A stretch of DNA of 7,900 bases from an uncultured Odoribacter sp. Its GTDB lineage: Bacteria; Bacteroidota; Bacteroidia; Bacteroidales; Marinifilaceae. The position numbers and the translations under genes were made by a program. The stretch is taken from contig CAKVCR010000132.1 of the NCBI GenBank assembly GCA_934725835.1, positions 1-7,900 on the forward strand, in the 5' to 3' direction. Under the pieces are notes generated by a model that was given only the letters and a program-made list of their open reading frames with translations, had not been told where the DNA came from and made no database searches. Below are positions 1-5,597 of this stretch, piece after piece. Position 1 is the stretch's first letter, and the number at the start of each line of letters is the position of its first letter.

Positions 1-1
1 G

Positions 2-40
2 CTTCGTGCAGTAAAAGCAAGAATCTTGCGAAAGGAGTAA
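2..40 (+). CDS. Possible 3' end of an upstream gene (partial)
   Basis: The window opens inside what may be the end of an upstream gene. The frame starting at base 2 reads LRAVKARILRKE and stops at TAA 38-40, which overlaps the ribosome site of the next gene. That overlap is typical of tightly packed phage genes. A second open frame, starting at base 1, runs to TGA 49-51 and would overlap the next start codon as ATGA. The sequence is too short to choose between them or to name a function. Confidence 0.3.
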   Translation, partial: LRAVKARILRKE

Positions 41-47
41 AGGATTC

Positions 48-539
48 ATGAAAGGATACGTGGAAAAAGTAATAAGCGATTATCCCCAGATGGTGAGAGA
101 ACGAGAGCACTTAAAGAAGCAAATTGAGAATTTTGAGTTCCTTTCAGCAGATGAACTGATCAGTGCTATGAGTTTCTCTCATCCAGATGGGGAACGAGTG
201 CAAAGTAGTGATCTGTCTGATAAAACAGCTCGTATTGCTCTTGGGTACAGGGATAAGCTGGATCGAATCAATGAGGAATTGATTGTGCCTATGCAGAAAA
301 GATATTATGCCTTAGATGCGGAGATAGAATTTCTGGAATCAGCAATCAGTCATCTTCCGGAGGATTTATTTCGCATCATGCAAGGATTAGTGATTGAAGG
401 ACACACTTGGGATGAGGTTTCAGAAGAAATGTTTATAAGCATCACAAAACTTCAAAAACTGAGAAAAGCTGCAATCGATCATCTTACAAGAACATATCAG
501 AGAAGAGAATCAGAACAAGTCAGAATATTATTAAGCTAA
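48..539 (+). CDS. ArpU-like phage late-gene transcriptional regulator
   Basis: This 163-residue protein has the layout of ArpU/DUF1492-type phage regulators. Residues about 15-33 are a charged, coiled-coil-like helix (REREHLKKQIENFEFL). The C-terminal half (about 85-155) resembles sigma-70 region 4: a long helix and LP.....IM, then a helix-turn-helix pair (HTWDEVSEEMFISITKLQKLRKAAIDHL, split over residues about 119-146). Such proteins sit at the end of the early/replication region of Gram-positive phages and are thought to activate late transcription. The start is ATG 48, after AAAGGAG with good spacing. The position just before a terminator and the HNH/terminase module fits that role. The family assignment is from pattern recognition only. 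Another sigma-like regulator family is the main alternative. Confidence 0.75.
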   Translation: MKGYVEKVISDYPQMVREREHLKKQIENFEFLSADELISAMSFSHPDGERVQSSDLSDKTARIALGYRDKLDRINEELIVPMQKRYYALDAEIEFLESAISHLPEDLFRIMQGLVIEGHTWDEVSEEMFISITKLQKLRKAAIDHLTRTYQRRESEQVRILLS

Positions 540-854
540 CTTTCGACCTGCTGCAATGGAATTGTTGTGGCGGGTTCTTTTTTGTTTGTCTCTAACGTTT
601 ATTTGAAAATCATCATGGGATTTTATTTCTTCCATTGCTTTTTTGAGAGATGGTTGATTTCTGTGAGAATGATATGCATCGGAATAATTATGTTTGTGTG
701 AAATCTGGCAAGTCTTAAAGTGTGGATATTCTTCGTGCAGAATATGCCAGTAATGCTTGGTGTTTTTTGATTGCAGTGTGACACAGATGCAGGTTGCCTG
801 AAGCACATTGAAATAGCTGCGATCAATAGATTGTAGTTCTTTTGTGGTAAACAA
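531..854 (-). CDS. Small unrecognised protein with TTG start, antisense to the late genes
   Basis: This is a 107-residue minus-strand reading frame starting MFTTKELQSIDRSYFNVLQ. I chose the TTG at 854-852 because a perfect AAAGGAGG lies six bases upstream on the minus strand. The longer frame beginning at ATG 977 has no ribosome site and overlaps symE, so it is rejected. The protein is rich in His, Tyr and Lys, with the segment KHYWHILHEEYPHFKTC near residues 34-50, and has a basic C-terminal tail (KQKRTRHNNS). No membrane segment or signal peptide is apparent, and I do not recognise a domain. It lies downstream of the SymE-like gene on the same strand with a 109-base gap. It converges with the ArpU-like gene, overlapping it by nine bases. 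Evidence that it is real: the ribosome site, unbroken length and plausible codon use. Function is unknown. Confidence 0.6.
   Translation of the reverse strand: MFTTKELQSIDRSYFNVLQATCICVTLQSKNTKHYWHILHEEYPHFKTCQISHKHNYSDAYHSHRNQPSLKKAMEEIKSHDDFQINVRDKQKRTRHNNSIAAGRKLA
545..583 (+). terminator. Rho-independent terminator after the ArpU-like gene
   Basis: The left arm CCTGCTGCAAT (547-557) pairs with GTTGTGGCGGG (564-574), allowing several G-U pairs. The loop is GGAATT, followed by six T residues at 578-583. It closes transcription from the ArpU-like gene. It also lies inside the 3' end of the minus-strand gene at 531-854, so its DNA is double-used. The terminator at 1987-2020 resembles it. Confidence 0.7.
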
Positions 855-963
855 TAGTAACCTCCTTTGGTACGGTAACTGTAAGATACAAAAATGTAGC
901 ATGATAGCCGAGTACGTATTTTTTATAAAGTCAAAATAATGGGTAACATGGAATGAAATATTC

Positions 964-1152
964 CTAAGAGTTAGCATTTGCCGGAATTACAGGATCTAAT
1001 TCGACAATGAGCTTACCTTGATCGTAAGATACGATTACATGATCACCGACATGGTAACCAAGATTTGATAACCAATCGCCTTGAAGATTTATTCGTGGAA
1101 TGTTTCTCTTTTGGCCTGGTGCTTCGTATATCTTTAAGTGTCTTTCTTTCAT
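964..1152 (-). CDS. symE-like: SymE-family toxin-like protein (SpoVT/AbrB fold)
   Basis: This 62-residue protein matches the SymE toxin signature: a short basic N-terminus, then IPRINLQGDWLSNLGYHVGD (residues about 18-37), then a strand pair VIVSYDQGKLIVEL (about 39-52). The core R-I-x-L-x-G-x-W-L-x-x-x-G-(F/Y)-x-x-G pattern is the family hallmark. In Escherichia coli, SymE is an SOS-induced protein with an AbrB-like fold, reported as a toxin acting on RNA or nucleic acid and repressed by the antisense RNA SymR. Gram-positive homologues are short, like this one, and common in mobile elements. The start at 1152 follows AAGGAAGG with five to six bases of spacing. It is transcribed away from the 1262 gene. 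I see no LexA box and cannot identify a SymR-like RNA. Toxicity here is inferred from the family. Confidence 0.75.
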   Translation of the reverse strand: MKERHLKIYEAPGQKRNIPRINLQGDWLSNLGYHVGDHVIVSYDQGKLIVELDPVIPANANS

Positions 1153-1195
1153 TGGCGCCTTCCTTTCTGGCTACCAATGCTACTAGATTTAATAT

Positions 1196-1212
1196 AACAG
1201 ATATAATCTGTT
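1196..1212. promoter_or_regulatory. Palindromic operator-like site between divergent genes
   Basis: AACAGATATAATCTGTT is a perfect inverted repeat with seven-base arms and a three-base centre. It contains a TATAAT box on the plus strand at 1202-1207. It sits immediately beside TGTTATATT on the minus strand, an extended -10-like element for the SymE-like gene. A dimeric repressor bound here could control both divergent transcripts. The SymE-like protein itself (AbrB fold) or a phage repressor are candidate ligands; that is inference. It does not match the Gram-positive LexA consensus. Confidence 0.5.
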
Positions 1213-1239
1213 TTGAAAAGATGGAAAATGTGATAAAAT
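1213..1239 (+). promoter_or_regulatory. Candidate promoter for the 1262 gene
   Basis: TGATAAAAT (1231-1239) resembles an extended -10 element (TG-N-TAAAAT), with TTGAAA at 1213-1218 as a weak, closely spaced -35. Transcription from it would leave only a few bases before the ribosome site at 1249. The TATAAT at 1202-1207 inside the palindrome is an equally good -10, without a clear -35. Which one is used cannot be decided from sequence alone. Confidence 0.3.
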
Positions 1240-1261
1240 TGACATATTGGAGGTTGTGTCT

Positions 1262-1927
1262 GTGAAAATAGAAAATACTAAAAAACTTTATGACAAAATA
1301 GTGGAAGAGAATCTAAGAAAAATTTCAGAAGGAAAAATTGATGATATACAAGATCCAGATATAAAGACGAAGTATAGTATTAAAATAGATGGCGTTGATA
1401 TTCTTTTAGCTCAGGATGGTTTATGTAGTATAAAGAAAATAAAAGAATTTTGCGATGGAAATATCGTGAAAGATTATAAAATGATTCGGGAAAATATGTT
1501 TAATGTTCTTTATTGGCCGGCATATGCAATGAGTATCAATATGATGAGAAGTTCAAAATATAAAGATAGAGTTGACTTGTTATTAAATGATATATATGCA
1601 TTTTATGAGATAGTGGATGAAAAAAGGGAATTAACGACTGAAGTTGTAAAAAACGTATGGGAAAAATGTGACCTGGCGCGAGCTTATATATTCCCGAATA
1701 CATTTTATTGGTTAAGATCGTTTGAAAATTTTGATAACTTTGTTAAAAATGAGCAGAGAAATTTAAGTTGTTTTGTGCCGGAACCAATAGGACAACCTTG
1801 GAATAATACCGGAAATGGGTTTACTCAAGAATATTATAATGAACTGTTAAATCGAATTCAACAATATAAAAAAAGTATTGCCGATATTGCTATTGCCGAA
1901 GGCAACTCTTGTGAGGAGCTTTCCTAA
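1262..1927 (+). CDS. Accessory protein of unknown function, AT-rich
   Basis: I do not recognise this 221-residue protein. The chosen start is GTG 1262, eight bases after GGAGG (1249-1253). TTG 1247 would place the ribosome site inside the gene. The sequence is soluble-looking and mostly helical. The N-terminal part is Lys/Glu/Ile-rich, there is an aromatic central stretch (NVLYWPAYAMSINMMRSSKY, residues about 81-100), and later NTFYWLRSFENFDNF. The C-terminal helix ends CEELS. No nuclease, kinase, ATPase or membrane motif is evident. The gene is visibly more AT-rich than the packaging genes downstream, has its own upstream regulatory region and is followed by a terminator. This is a typical 'moron' arrangement, suggesting recent acquisition. 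A role in superinfection exclusion, defence or partnership with the SymE-like protein is possible, but nothing in the sequence proves it. Confidence 0.7.
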   Translation: MKIENTKKLYDKIVEENLRKISEGKIDDIQDPDIKTKYSIKIDGVDILLAQDGLCSIKKIKEFCDGNIVKDYKMIRENMFNVLYWPAYAMSINMMRSSKYKDRVDLLLNDIYAFYEIVDEKRELTTEVVKNVWEKCDLARAYIFPNTFYWLRSFENFDNFVKNEQRNLSCFVPEPIGQPWNNTGNGFTQEYYNELLNRIQQYKKSIADIAIAEGNSCEELS

Positions 1928-1986
1928 AAAACGGTAATGTTTTTCAAAAATAGGTGTGATATTATTAAACTGCAAAGAATTGTAGA

Positions 1987-2020
1987 AGGCCTACTGGAGA
2001 TTGTTCCAGCGGGCTTTTTT
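1987..2020 (+). terminator. Rho-independent terminator closing the accessory cassette
   Basis: GCCTACTGGA (1989-1998) pairs with TCCAGCGGGC (2005-2014), with one A-C mismatch and one G-T pair. The loop is GATTGT and the T-run spans 2015-2020. It resembles the terminator at 545-583: CCTRCTG on the left, ATTGTT in the middle, GCGGG then T-run on the right. It sits between the unknown 1262 gene and the HNH gene. Confidence 0.7.
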
Positions 2021-2032
2021 CTTTGCATCTTT

Positions 2033-2066
2033 GGTGCGGGTGCGGGCTTTATCCTTTCACCGCACC
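2033..2066 (+). other. Stem-loop in the HNH leader
   Basis: GGTGCGG (2033-2039) and CCGCACC (2060-2066) form a perfect seven-base-pair stem with a 20-base loop. No T-run follows, so it is not an ordinary terminator. It lies just before the ribosome site AAGGAG (2077-2082) of the HNH gene and may shape that mRNA leader. Confidence 0.4.
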
Positions 2067-2091
2067 TCCCTTTAGGAAGGAGTGTGATGGT

Positions 2092-2454
2092 ATGCCATAC
2101 AGACCAAACGTACCTTGCAAGCATCCAAGATGCCCGGCATTGGTATCTTACGGTAGCGGACCTTATTGTGACAAGCACAAGGCTCTGCACCAAGGCGACA
2201 GGGACGGCGCTAGCAAGCGCGGGTACAACAGTCGTTGGCAGAAGGCTCGTGTCAGGTACCTACACAGCCACCCATTGTGTGTGGAGTGTCAGAAGCAGGG
2301 AAGACTAATCGAGGCTACCGTCGTTGACCATATTGTACCGCATCGTGGTGACCAGAAGTTGTTCTGGGATGAGAGCAATTGGCAGGCGCTCTGCAAGCCA
2401 TGTCATGATAAGAAGACTTGGAATGAAGATAAAAATCCGGAATATAAATTTTAA
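2092..2454 (+). CDS. Phage HNH endonuclease (packaging-associated)
   Basis: This 120-residue protein carries a classical HNH motif. A zinc-binding pair C63/C66 (PLCVEC) comes first, then VVDHIVPH with catalytic D79-H80, N96 (ESNWQALC), and the second pair C101/C104 followed by H105 (CKPCHDKKT). The N-terminus has extra Cys/His residues (CKHPRC, YCDKH at residues 9-29), suggesting a second metal site. Small HNH proteins of this kind lie beside terminase genes in HK97-like cos phages and are needed with terminase for specific cos cleavage. That is family knowledge. The start is ATG 2092, nine bases after AAGGAG. A longer frame from about 2023 has no ribosome site and crosses the stem-loop. Oddly, TerS lies about 4.4 kb away instead of immediately downstream. 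Confidence 0.9.
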   Translation: MPYRPNVPCKHPRCPALVSYGSGPYCDKHKALHQGDRDGASKRGYNSRWQKARVRYLHSHPLCVECQKQGRLIEATVVDHIVPHRGDQKLFWDESNWQALCKPCHDKKTWNEDKNPEYKF

Positions 2455-2580
2455 CCCCCTTACGATAGCTTTTTGCGCTAGGGTAGGGGCGGGTGCAATC
2501 TCTACAAGCGGTTTTGCTGAAGACCGATGCCCCCTCAAACACGCATTTTCGCGAAATTGTAAAGGGGGTATCTAGCTGGT
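2455..2580. other. Candidate cos (packaging start) region
   Basis: This GC-rich non-coding stretch immediately follows the HNH stop codon. It holds an imperfect inverted repeat: CCCCTTACGATAGC at 2456-2469 against GCTAGGGTAGGGG at 2477-2489. A second stem, CCCCCT (2530-2535) with AGGGGG (2563-2568), encloses the perfect ten-base palindrome TTTCGCGAAA (2547-2556). In many Gram-positive cos phages the cleavage site lies between the HNH gene and the terminase genes and has such symmetric GC-rich elements. The assignment is inferred from position and symmetry; cut positions cannot be read from sequence. The rest, up to 2650, shows no convincing gene. Confidence 0.4.
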
Positions 2581-2654
2581 ATGAAAATAGCATGCAAATC
2601 GGCTAAACATGAGGGTTGCAATAACAGTATAGTTTTGTGAAATTGTTTTGAATT

Positions 2655-2677
2655 AGGGACCATTATGGTCCTTTTTT
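2655..2677 (+). terminator. Rho-independent terminator before the HTH/zinc gene
   Basis: GGACC (2657-2661) and GGTCC (2667-2671) form a stem over the loop ATTAT. It is extended by A2655-T2673 and a G-T pair, with a run of six T residues at 2672-2677. It ends transcription coming through the HNH/cos region. The same stem sequence recurs in the terminator before TerS. Confidence 0.7.
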
Positions 2678-2698
2678 AGTTGTGGAAAGGAGGAGCCT

Positions 2699-3130
2699 AT
2701 GACAGAAGAACAAGGCATTCAGATTGTAAAACTTCGTAGCCAGGGAATTGGCTATAAGCAGATTGCTTCTATGGTTAAGCTGTCACGTGATTCCGTCCGC
2801 AGCTACTGTAAAACAAGAGGATTAACTGGTTATGTATCGGCAGTCCAGATGAATATGAAAGAGCTCATGGCAAATGGTGAGGCCTGTGGATTTTGCGGCG
2901 GCCCTATGAAGAAAGCGTCAACTGGCAGACCTAGGCGATTTTGCTGTGAGGAATGTAGACGTCGATATTGGAAAGGACATCGAGAGGAAATAAAGCAGAG
3001 TAATAGCGCTATTTATATTCGTGAATGTCCATTTTGCCATGAGGCTTTTGAATCATATGGTAATAAGACACGTAAGTTTTGTTGTCATGATCATTATATA
3101 AAGTTTAGGTTTTACCAAGATGCGATTTAG
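2699..3130 (+). CDS. Helix-turn-helix protein with two zinc-finger-like motifs
   Basis: This is a 143-residue putative DNA-binding regulator. Residues about 1-45 form a resolvase/sigma-type helix-turn-helix: QIVKLRSQGIGYKQIASMV, then KLSRDSVRSYCKTRGL. Two cysteine clusters follow: C63-x2-C66 with C82-C83-x2-C86, and C110-x2-C113 with C128-C129-H130-x-H132. Each resembles a small zinc ribbon or zinc knuckle, so the two halves may be tandem repeats. Proteins of this build occur in clostridial prophages and integrative elements and are often labelled sigma-70-like, without proven function. The start is ATG 2699, after GGAAAGGAGGAG. It stands alone between two terminators, so it is probably transcribed as its own unit. 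The exact role is unknown. Confidence 0.75.
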   Translation: MTEEQGIQIVKLRSQGIGYKQIASMVKLSRDSVRSYCKTRGLTGYVSAVQMNMKELMANGEACGFCGGPMKKASTGRPRRFCCEECRRRYWKGHREEIKQSNSAIYIRECPFCHEAFESYGNKTRKFCCHDHYIKFRFYQDAI

Positions 3131-3134
3131 CTTG

Positions 3135-3176
3135 TAAGCAACTTTGAGAAGAAATACCTCGAAGTTGCTTATTTTT
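3135..3176 (+). terminator. Strong rho-independent terminator after the HTH/zinc gene
   Basis: TAAGCAACTT (3135-3144) pairs perfectly with AAGTTGCTTA (3162-3171), extended inward by GAG/CTC, followed by TTTTT (3172-3176). It lies five bases after the stop codon, and the methyltransferase gene begins 33 bases later. Confidence 0.85.
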
Positions 3177-3208
3177 ATGATTTTGATAAATTGAAAGGAG
3201 CAGCAAGG

Positions 3209-4438
3209 ATGGAGTTTAAGAAGCTAAAAATAGCTGATCTGGTTCCGGCTTCCTACAATCCGAGGAAAGCACTAAAACCAGGTGATGCAGAGTATGAAAA
3301 GATAAAAAATAGTATTACAGAGTTTGGGTATGTTGAACCAGTAATCGTTAATTCCGATATGACAATCATTGGCGGTCATCAGCGTGTCACAGTGCTTCAG
3401 GCATTGGGCTATACAGAAATTGATTGCATCGTTATCGAAATCGATAAGACAAAAGAGAAAGCCCTTAATATTGCGCTTAACAAAATTACTGGTGAATGGA
3501 ATAAGGAACTGTTAGCTGATCTGATTAAAGATTTACAGGATAGTAATTTTGATGTTGCAACTACTGGTTTTGATCCACCTGAAATTGAGCAGCTTTTTAA
3601 TTCTGTTCATGATAAAAAAATAAAGGAAGATGATTTTGATGTGGACGCTGAGCTGGAAAAACCTAGTGTAGCAAAGCAGGGGGACGTTTGGTGCCTGGGC
3701 TCCCATAGAGTTGTTTGTGGTGATAGTATATTACCGGAAACGTATGACGTGCTTATGGCAGGCAAAAAAGCCAATATGGTTCTTACGGATCCTCCGTACA
3801 ATGTAAATGTAGAAGAGACTGCCGGAAAAATTAAAAACGACAATATGGCTGATGAGGATTTTTACAAGTTCTTATTTGCAGCTTTCGTCAATATGGAGCA
3901 GTCAATGGAAAACGATGCTTCAATTTATGTATTCCACGCTGATACAGAAGGATATAACTTCCGTAAAGCATTTAAAGATGCAGGTTTTTATTTATCAGGT
4001 TGCTGTATCTGGAAGAAGAATTCATTGGTACTTGGTAGAAGCCCATATCAGTGGCAGCATGAACCTTGCTTGTTTGGTTGGAAAAAAGGTGGCAAGCATA
4101 ACTGGTACTCAGATAGAAAGCAGACCACCATTTGGGAATATGACAGACCTAAGACTTCTAAGGATCATCCTACAATGAAGCCGGTAGCTCTTATGTCATA
4201 TCCGATTCAGAATTCATGTATGAGCAATTGTATCGTGCTGGATCCATTTCTTGGTTCCGGATCAACGCTTATTGCATGTGAACAGACAAATCGTATCTGT
4301 TATGGTATTGAGCTTGATGAGAAGTTTGTTGATGTAATTGTAAAGCGCTTTATTGCGCAGGCTGGTAGTGATGAGAATGTCACTGTAATTCGTGATGGGA
4401 AAACCTATGCATATAAGGATGTTGCAATTTCAGAATAA
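3209..4438 (+). CDS. ParB-like nuclease/DNA methyltransferase fusion, probably N6-adenine type
   Basis: This 409-residue fusion has a ParB/sulfiredoxin-like N-terminal domain (about 1-120: LKIADLVPASYNPR, then IIGGHQR with G55-R59). The C-terminal part is a class-beta DNA methyltransferase. The catalytic DPPY is at residues 194-197, HPTMKPV follows later, and the S-adenosylmethionine-binding DPFLGSGST is at 345-353. Catalytic motif before cofactor motif defines the beta order. DPPY rather than SPPY favours N6-methyladenine. Such fusions are common beside phage terminases and are thought to protect phage DNA from host restriction. There is no restriction gene nearby, so it is an orphan enzyme. 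The start is ATG 3209, after AAAGGAG; TTG 3191 would include the ribosome site. Target sequence cannot be predicted. Confidence 0.92.
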   Translation: MEFKKLKIADLVPASYNPRKALKPGDAEYEKIKNSITEFGYVEPVIVNSDMTIIGGHQRVTVLQALGYTEIDCIVIEIDKTKEKALNIALNKITGEWNKELLADLIKDLQDSNFDVATTGFDPPEIEQLFNSVHDKKIKEDDFDVDAELEKPSVAKQGDVWCLGSHRVVCGDSILPETYDVLMAGKKANMVLTDPPYNVNVEETAGKIKNDNMADEDFYKFLFAAFVNMEQSMENDASIYVFHADTEGYNFRKAFKDAGFYLSGCCIWKKNSLVLGRSPYQWQHEPCLFGWKKGGKHNWYSDRKQTTIWEYDRPKTSKDHPTMKPVALMSYPIQNSCMSNCIVLDPFLGSGSTLIACEQTNRICYGIELDEKFVDVIVKRFIAQAGSDENVTVIRDGKTYAYKDVAISE

Positions 4439-4470
4439 TTCTTAAAACTTCTTTTCTTTTGGCGCATATA

Positions 4471-4527
4471 TAACTTGCTATTATCAGCATTTAGAGTGAT
4501 ATATGTACATACCAAAAGAAAAGGAGG
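4471..4527 (+). repeat. Leader repeat, copy A (promoter-like, upstream of 4536 gene)
   Basis: This is the first of three related leaders in this window. From TAACT at 4471 it includes TGCTATTAT (4476-4484), a near-perfect extended -10 element, then TTTAGAGTG, then the palindrome TATGTACATA, ACC and AAAAGAAAAGGAGG. The upstream half is more diverged than in copies B and C, and there is a one-base insertion before ATATGTAC. If the -10 is used, transcripts would start near TTTAGAG. The leader ORF at 4503 (MYIPKEKEE) is in frame with the downstream gene. Confidence 0.65.
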
Positions 4528-4535
4528 AACTGCAT

Positions 4536-5327
4536 ATGTTAATTAAACCATTAGTTGCAGGCAGAAAACAGATCATAAAAAGTCTGGCAGAACATTTAGG
4601 AGTAAAACCTGAGTATCAGGGAGCACCTACATTTAAGTATTTGATAGGAGACTACACAATCATGAAAGACGGAAGCATTGAAGTTGAAGACAGCAAAGCT
4701 GATCTTACACTTCTTAGAACACTAAATACTGAGGGCTTGATTGATAGCTCCTGGGATGAAGACCGCGAGGTGCTGGAAATTAAGTTACCATACAAGGGAC
4801 ACACAGGAAAAACGCTTGTGAACCTTACCTACTTGGTAGCAAGCAGAGCTAAGTTGATAAACAAAAGTATTCGATGTCTGGATGCGTTTTCAATAAACGA
4901 ACGTTTCCTTGAGAAGCTGCAGGAAGTTGGACCTGAGACAATTGAAAATTTTATGCAGGCAGTTGAAGCGGTGGATGCCAATAGTATAAATGCCGGTCTA
5001 TGTTTTGAGGAGGATGGCATTAGCTTTTGCGGGTTCCCGGTAAGCACTGACAGTGAAACAGTAAAGGCTTATATGGATTTAGCAAGCCTAGCCAATAAAA
5101 TGGCTTTAGTACAGAAGAGAGTGCAACTTGACACCTCAGATGATGAGAATGAAAAGTACGCATTTCGCGGCTGGCTTTTAAGACTGGGAATGAAAGGTGA
5201 TGATTACAAAGCAACCAGAAAAATTCTTCTTGAGAATTTGGATGGAAATGCAGCTTTTAGAACATTTGAGCAGGCCAAGGCATTTAGAGAAAAGCACAGA
5301 GTTGTAAAGCCGGAGGTGACTGAGTAA
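4536..5327 (+). CDS. Conserved phage/element protein, so-called 'virulence protein' type; function unknown
   Basis: This 263-residue protein resembles a family in clostridial prophages and integrative elements usually annotated only as 'virulence protein', without demonstrated function. It reads as a soluble alpha/beta protein. An N-terminal region (VAGRKQIIKSLAEHLGVKPEYQG, split over residues about 8-30) is followed by a GDYTI(M)KDGSIEVED beta-rich part. The C-terminal part (about 200-255) is helical, with RGWLLRLGMKGDDYKATRKI and ending AFREKHR. ATG 4536 is preferred because AAAAGGAGG lies eight bases before it. ATG 4503 is also in frame and would add 11 residues encoded by the leader repeat. 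The next gene overlaps as TAATG, so the two are translationally coupled. No catalytic motif is evident. A counter-defence role is possible but unproven. Confidence 0.75.
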   Translation: MLIKPLVAGRKQIIKSLAEHLGVKPEYQGAPTFKYLIGDYTIMKDGSIEVEDSKADLTLLRTLNTEGLIDSSWDEDREVLEIKLPYKGHTGKTLVNLTYLVASRAKLINKSIRCLDAFSINERFLEKLQEVGPETIENFMQAVEAVDANSINAGLCFEEDGISFCGFPVSTDSETVKAYMDLASLANKMALVQKRVQLDTSDDENEKYAFRGWLLRLGMKGDDYKATRKILLENLDGNAAFRTFEQAKAFREKHRVVKPEVTE

Positions 5328-5566
5328 TGTTTGAAATTTCTAGAGCTACAATTGAACGCTTGAAGGCTACATATCCTCCAGGAACCAGAGTGGAGCTTGT
5401 GGAAATGCAGGACTCATACAGAAAGTTCAAGCCGGGTGAGATAGGTACGGTTACATGTGTTGATGATATAGGAACAATTCACGTTGATTGGGACTGTGGT
5501 TCCTGCCTTGGGGTTGCATATGGAGCAGATTCCTGCCGCAAGATAAATAATGTACACAAATATTGA
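5327..5566 (+). CDS. DUF4314-family small protein
   Basis: This 79-residue protein matches the DUF4314 pattern: a start helix ERLKATYPPGTRVELVEM, then YRKFKPGEIGTVTCVDDIGTIHVDWDCGSCLGV, then the conserved D-x-C-R-K ending. The fold looks like a small beta-barrel (SH3-like) with GT-V and H-V-D-W-D-C-G strands. The family occurs in Gram-positive phages and conjugative elements with no known function. Its ATG overlaps the previous stop codon (TAATG), with GGAGGTGA just upstream, so it is made together with the 4536 product and may act with it. The partnership is inferred from coupling only. Confidence 0.8.
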   Translation: MFEISRATIERLKATYPPGTRVELVEMQDSYRKFKPGEIGTVTCVDDIGTIHVDWDCGSCLGVAYGADSCRKINNVHKY

Positions 5567-5597
5567 AATACATATTTGTTGATCATATGTGAATAAA

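Noticed and set aside
855..963. Gap between the two minus-strand genes
   Set aside because: I looked for a promoter, terminator or antisense RNA. Only a weak five-base hairpin (950-964) and an unconvincing TTGACT without a properly spaced -10 were seen.
855..977. N-terminal extension of the minus-strand 531-854 gene up to ATG 977
   Set aside because: There is no ribosome site before ATG 977, the extension overlaps the SymE-like gene, and a perfect AAAGGAGG precedes TTG 854.
1937..2308. Plus-strand open frame across the terminator and into the HNH gene
   Set aside because: It reads through a terminator hairpin, and its second half is the HNH gene in the wrong frame.
2305..2593. Two minus-strand open frames opposite the HNH gene and cos-like region
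   Set aside because: They have no ribosome sites and are antisense to a clear HNH domain; composition is that of shadow frames.
2581..2640. 19-codon frame MKIACKSAKHEGCNNSIVL after AAAGGGGG
   Set aside because: It is very short, the ribosome-site spacing is long (12 bases), and it lies in the cos-like non-coding region. It could be a remnant of a lost TerS start, but nothing supports it.
3852..4178. Alternative plus-strand frame inside the methyltransferase gene
   Set aside because: It is fully contained within a gene with intact catalytic motifs, and the translation has no family features.
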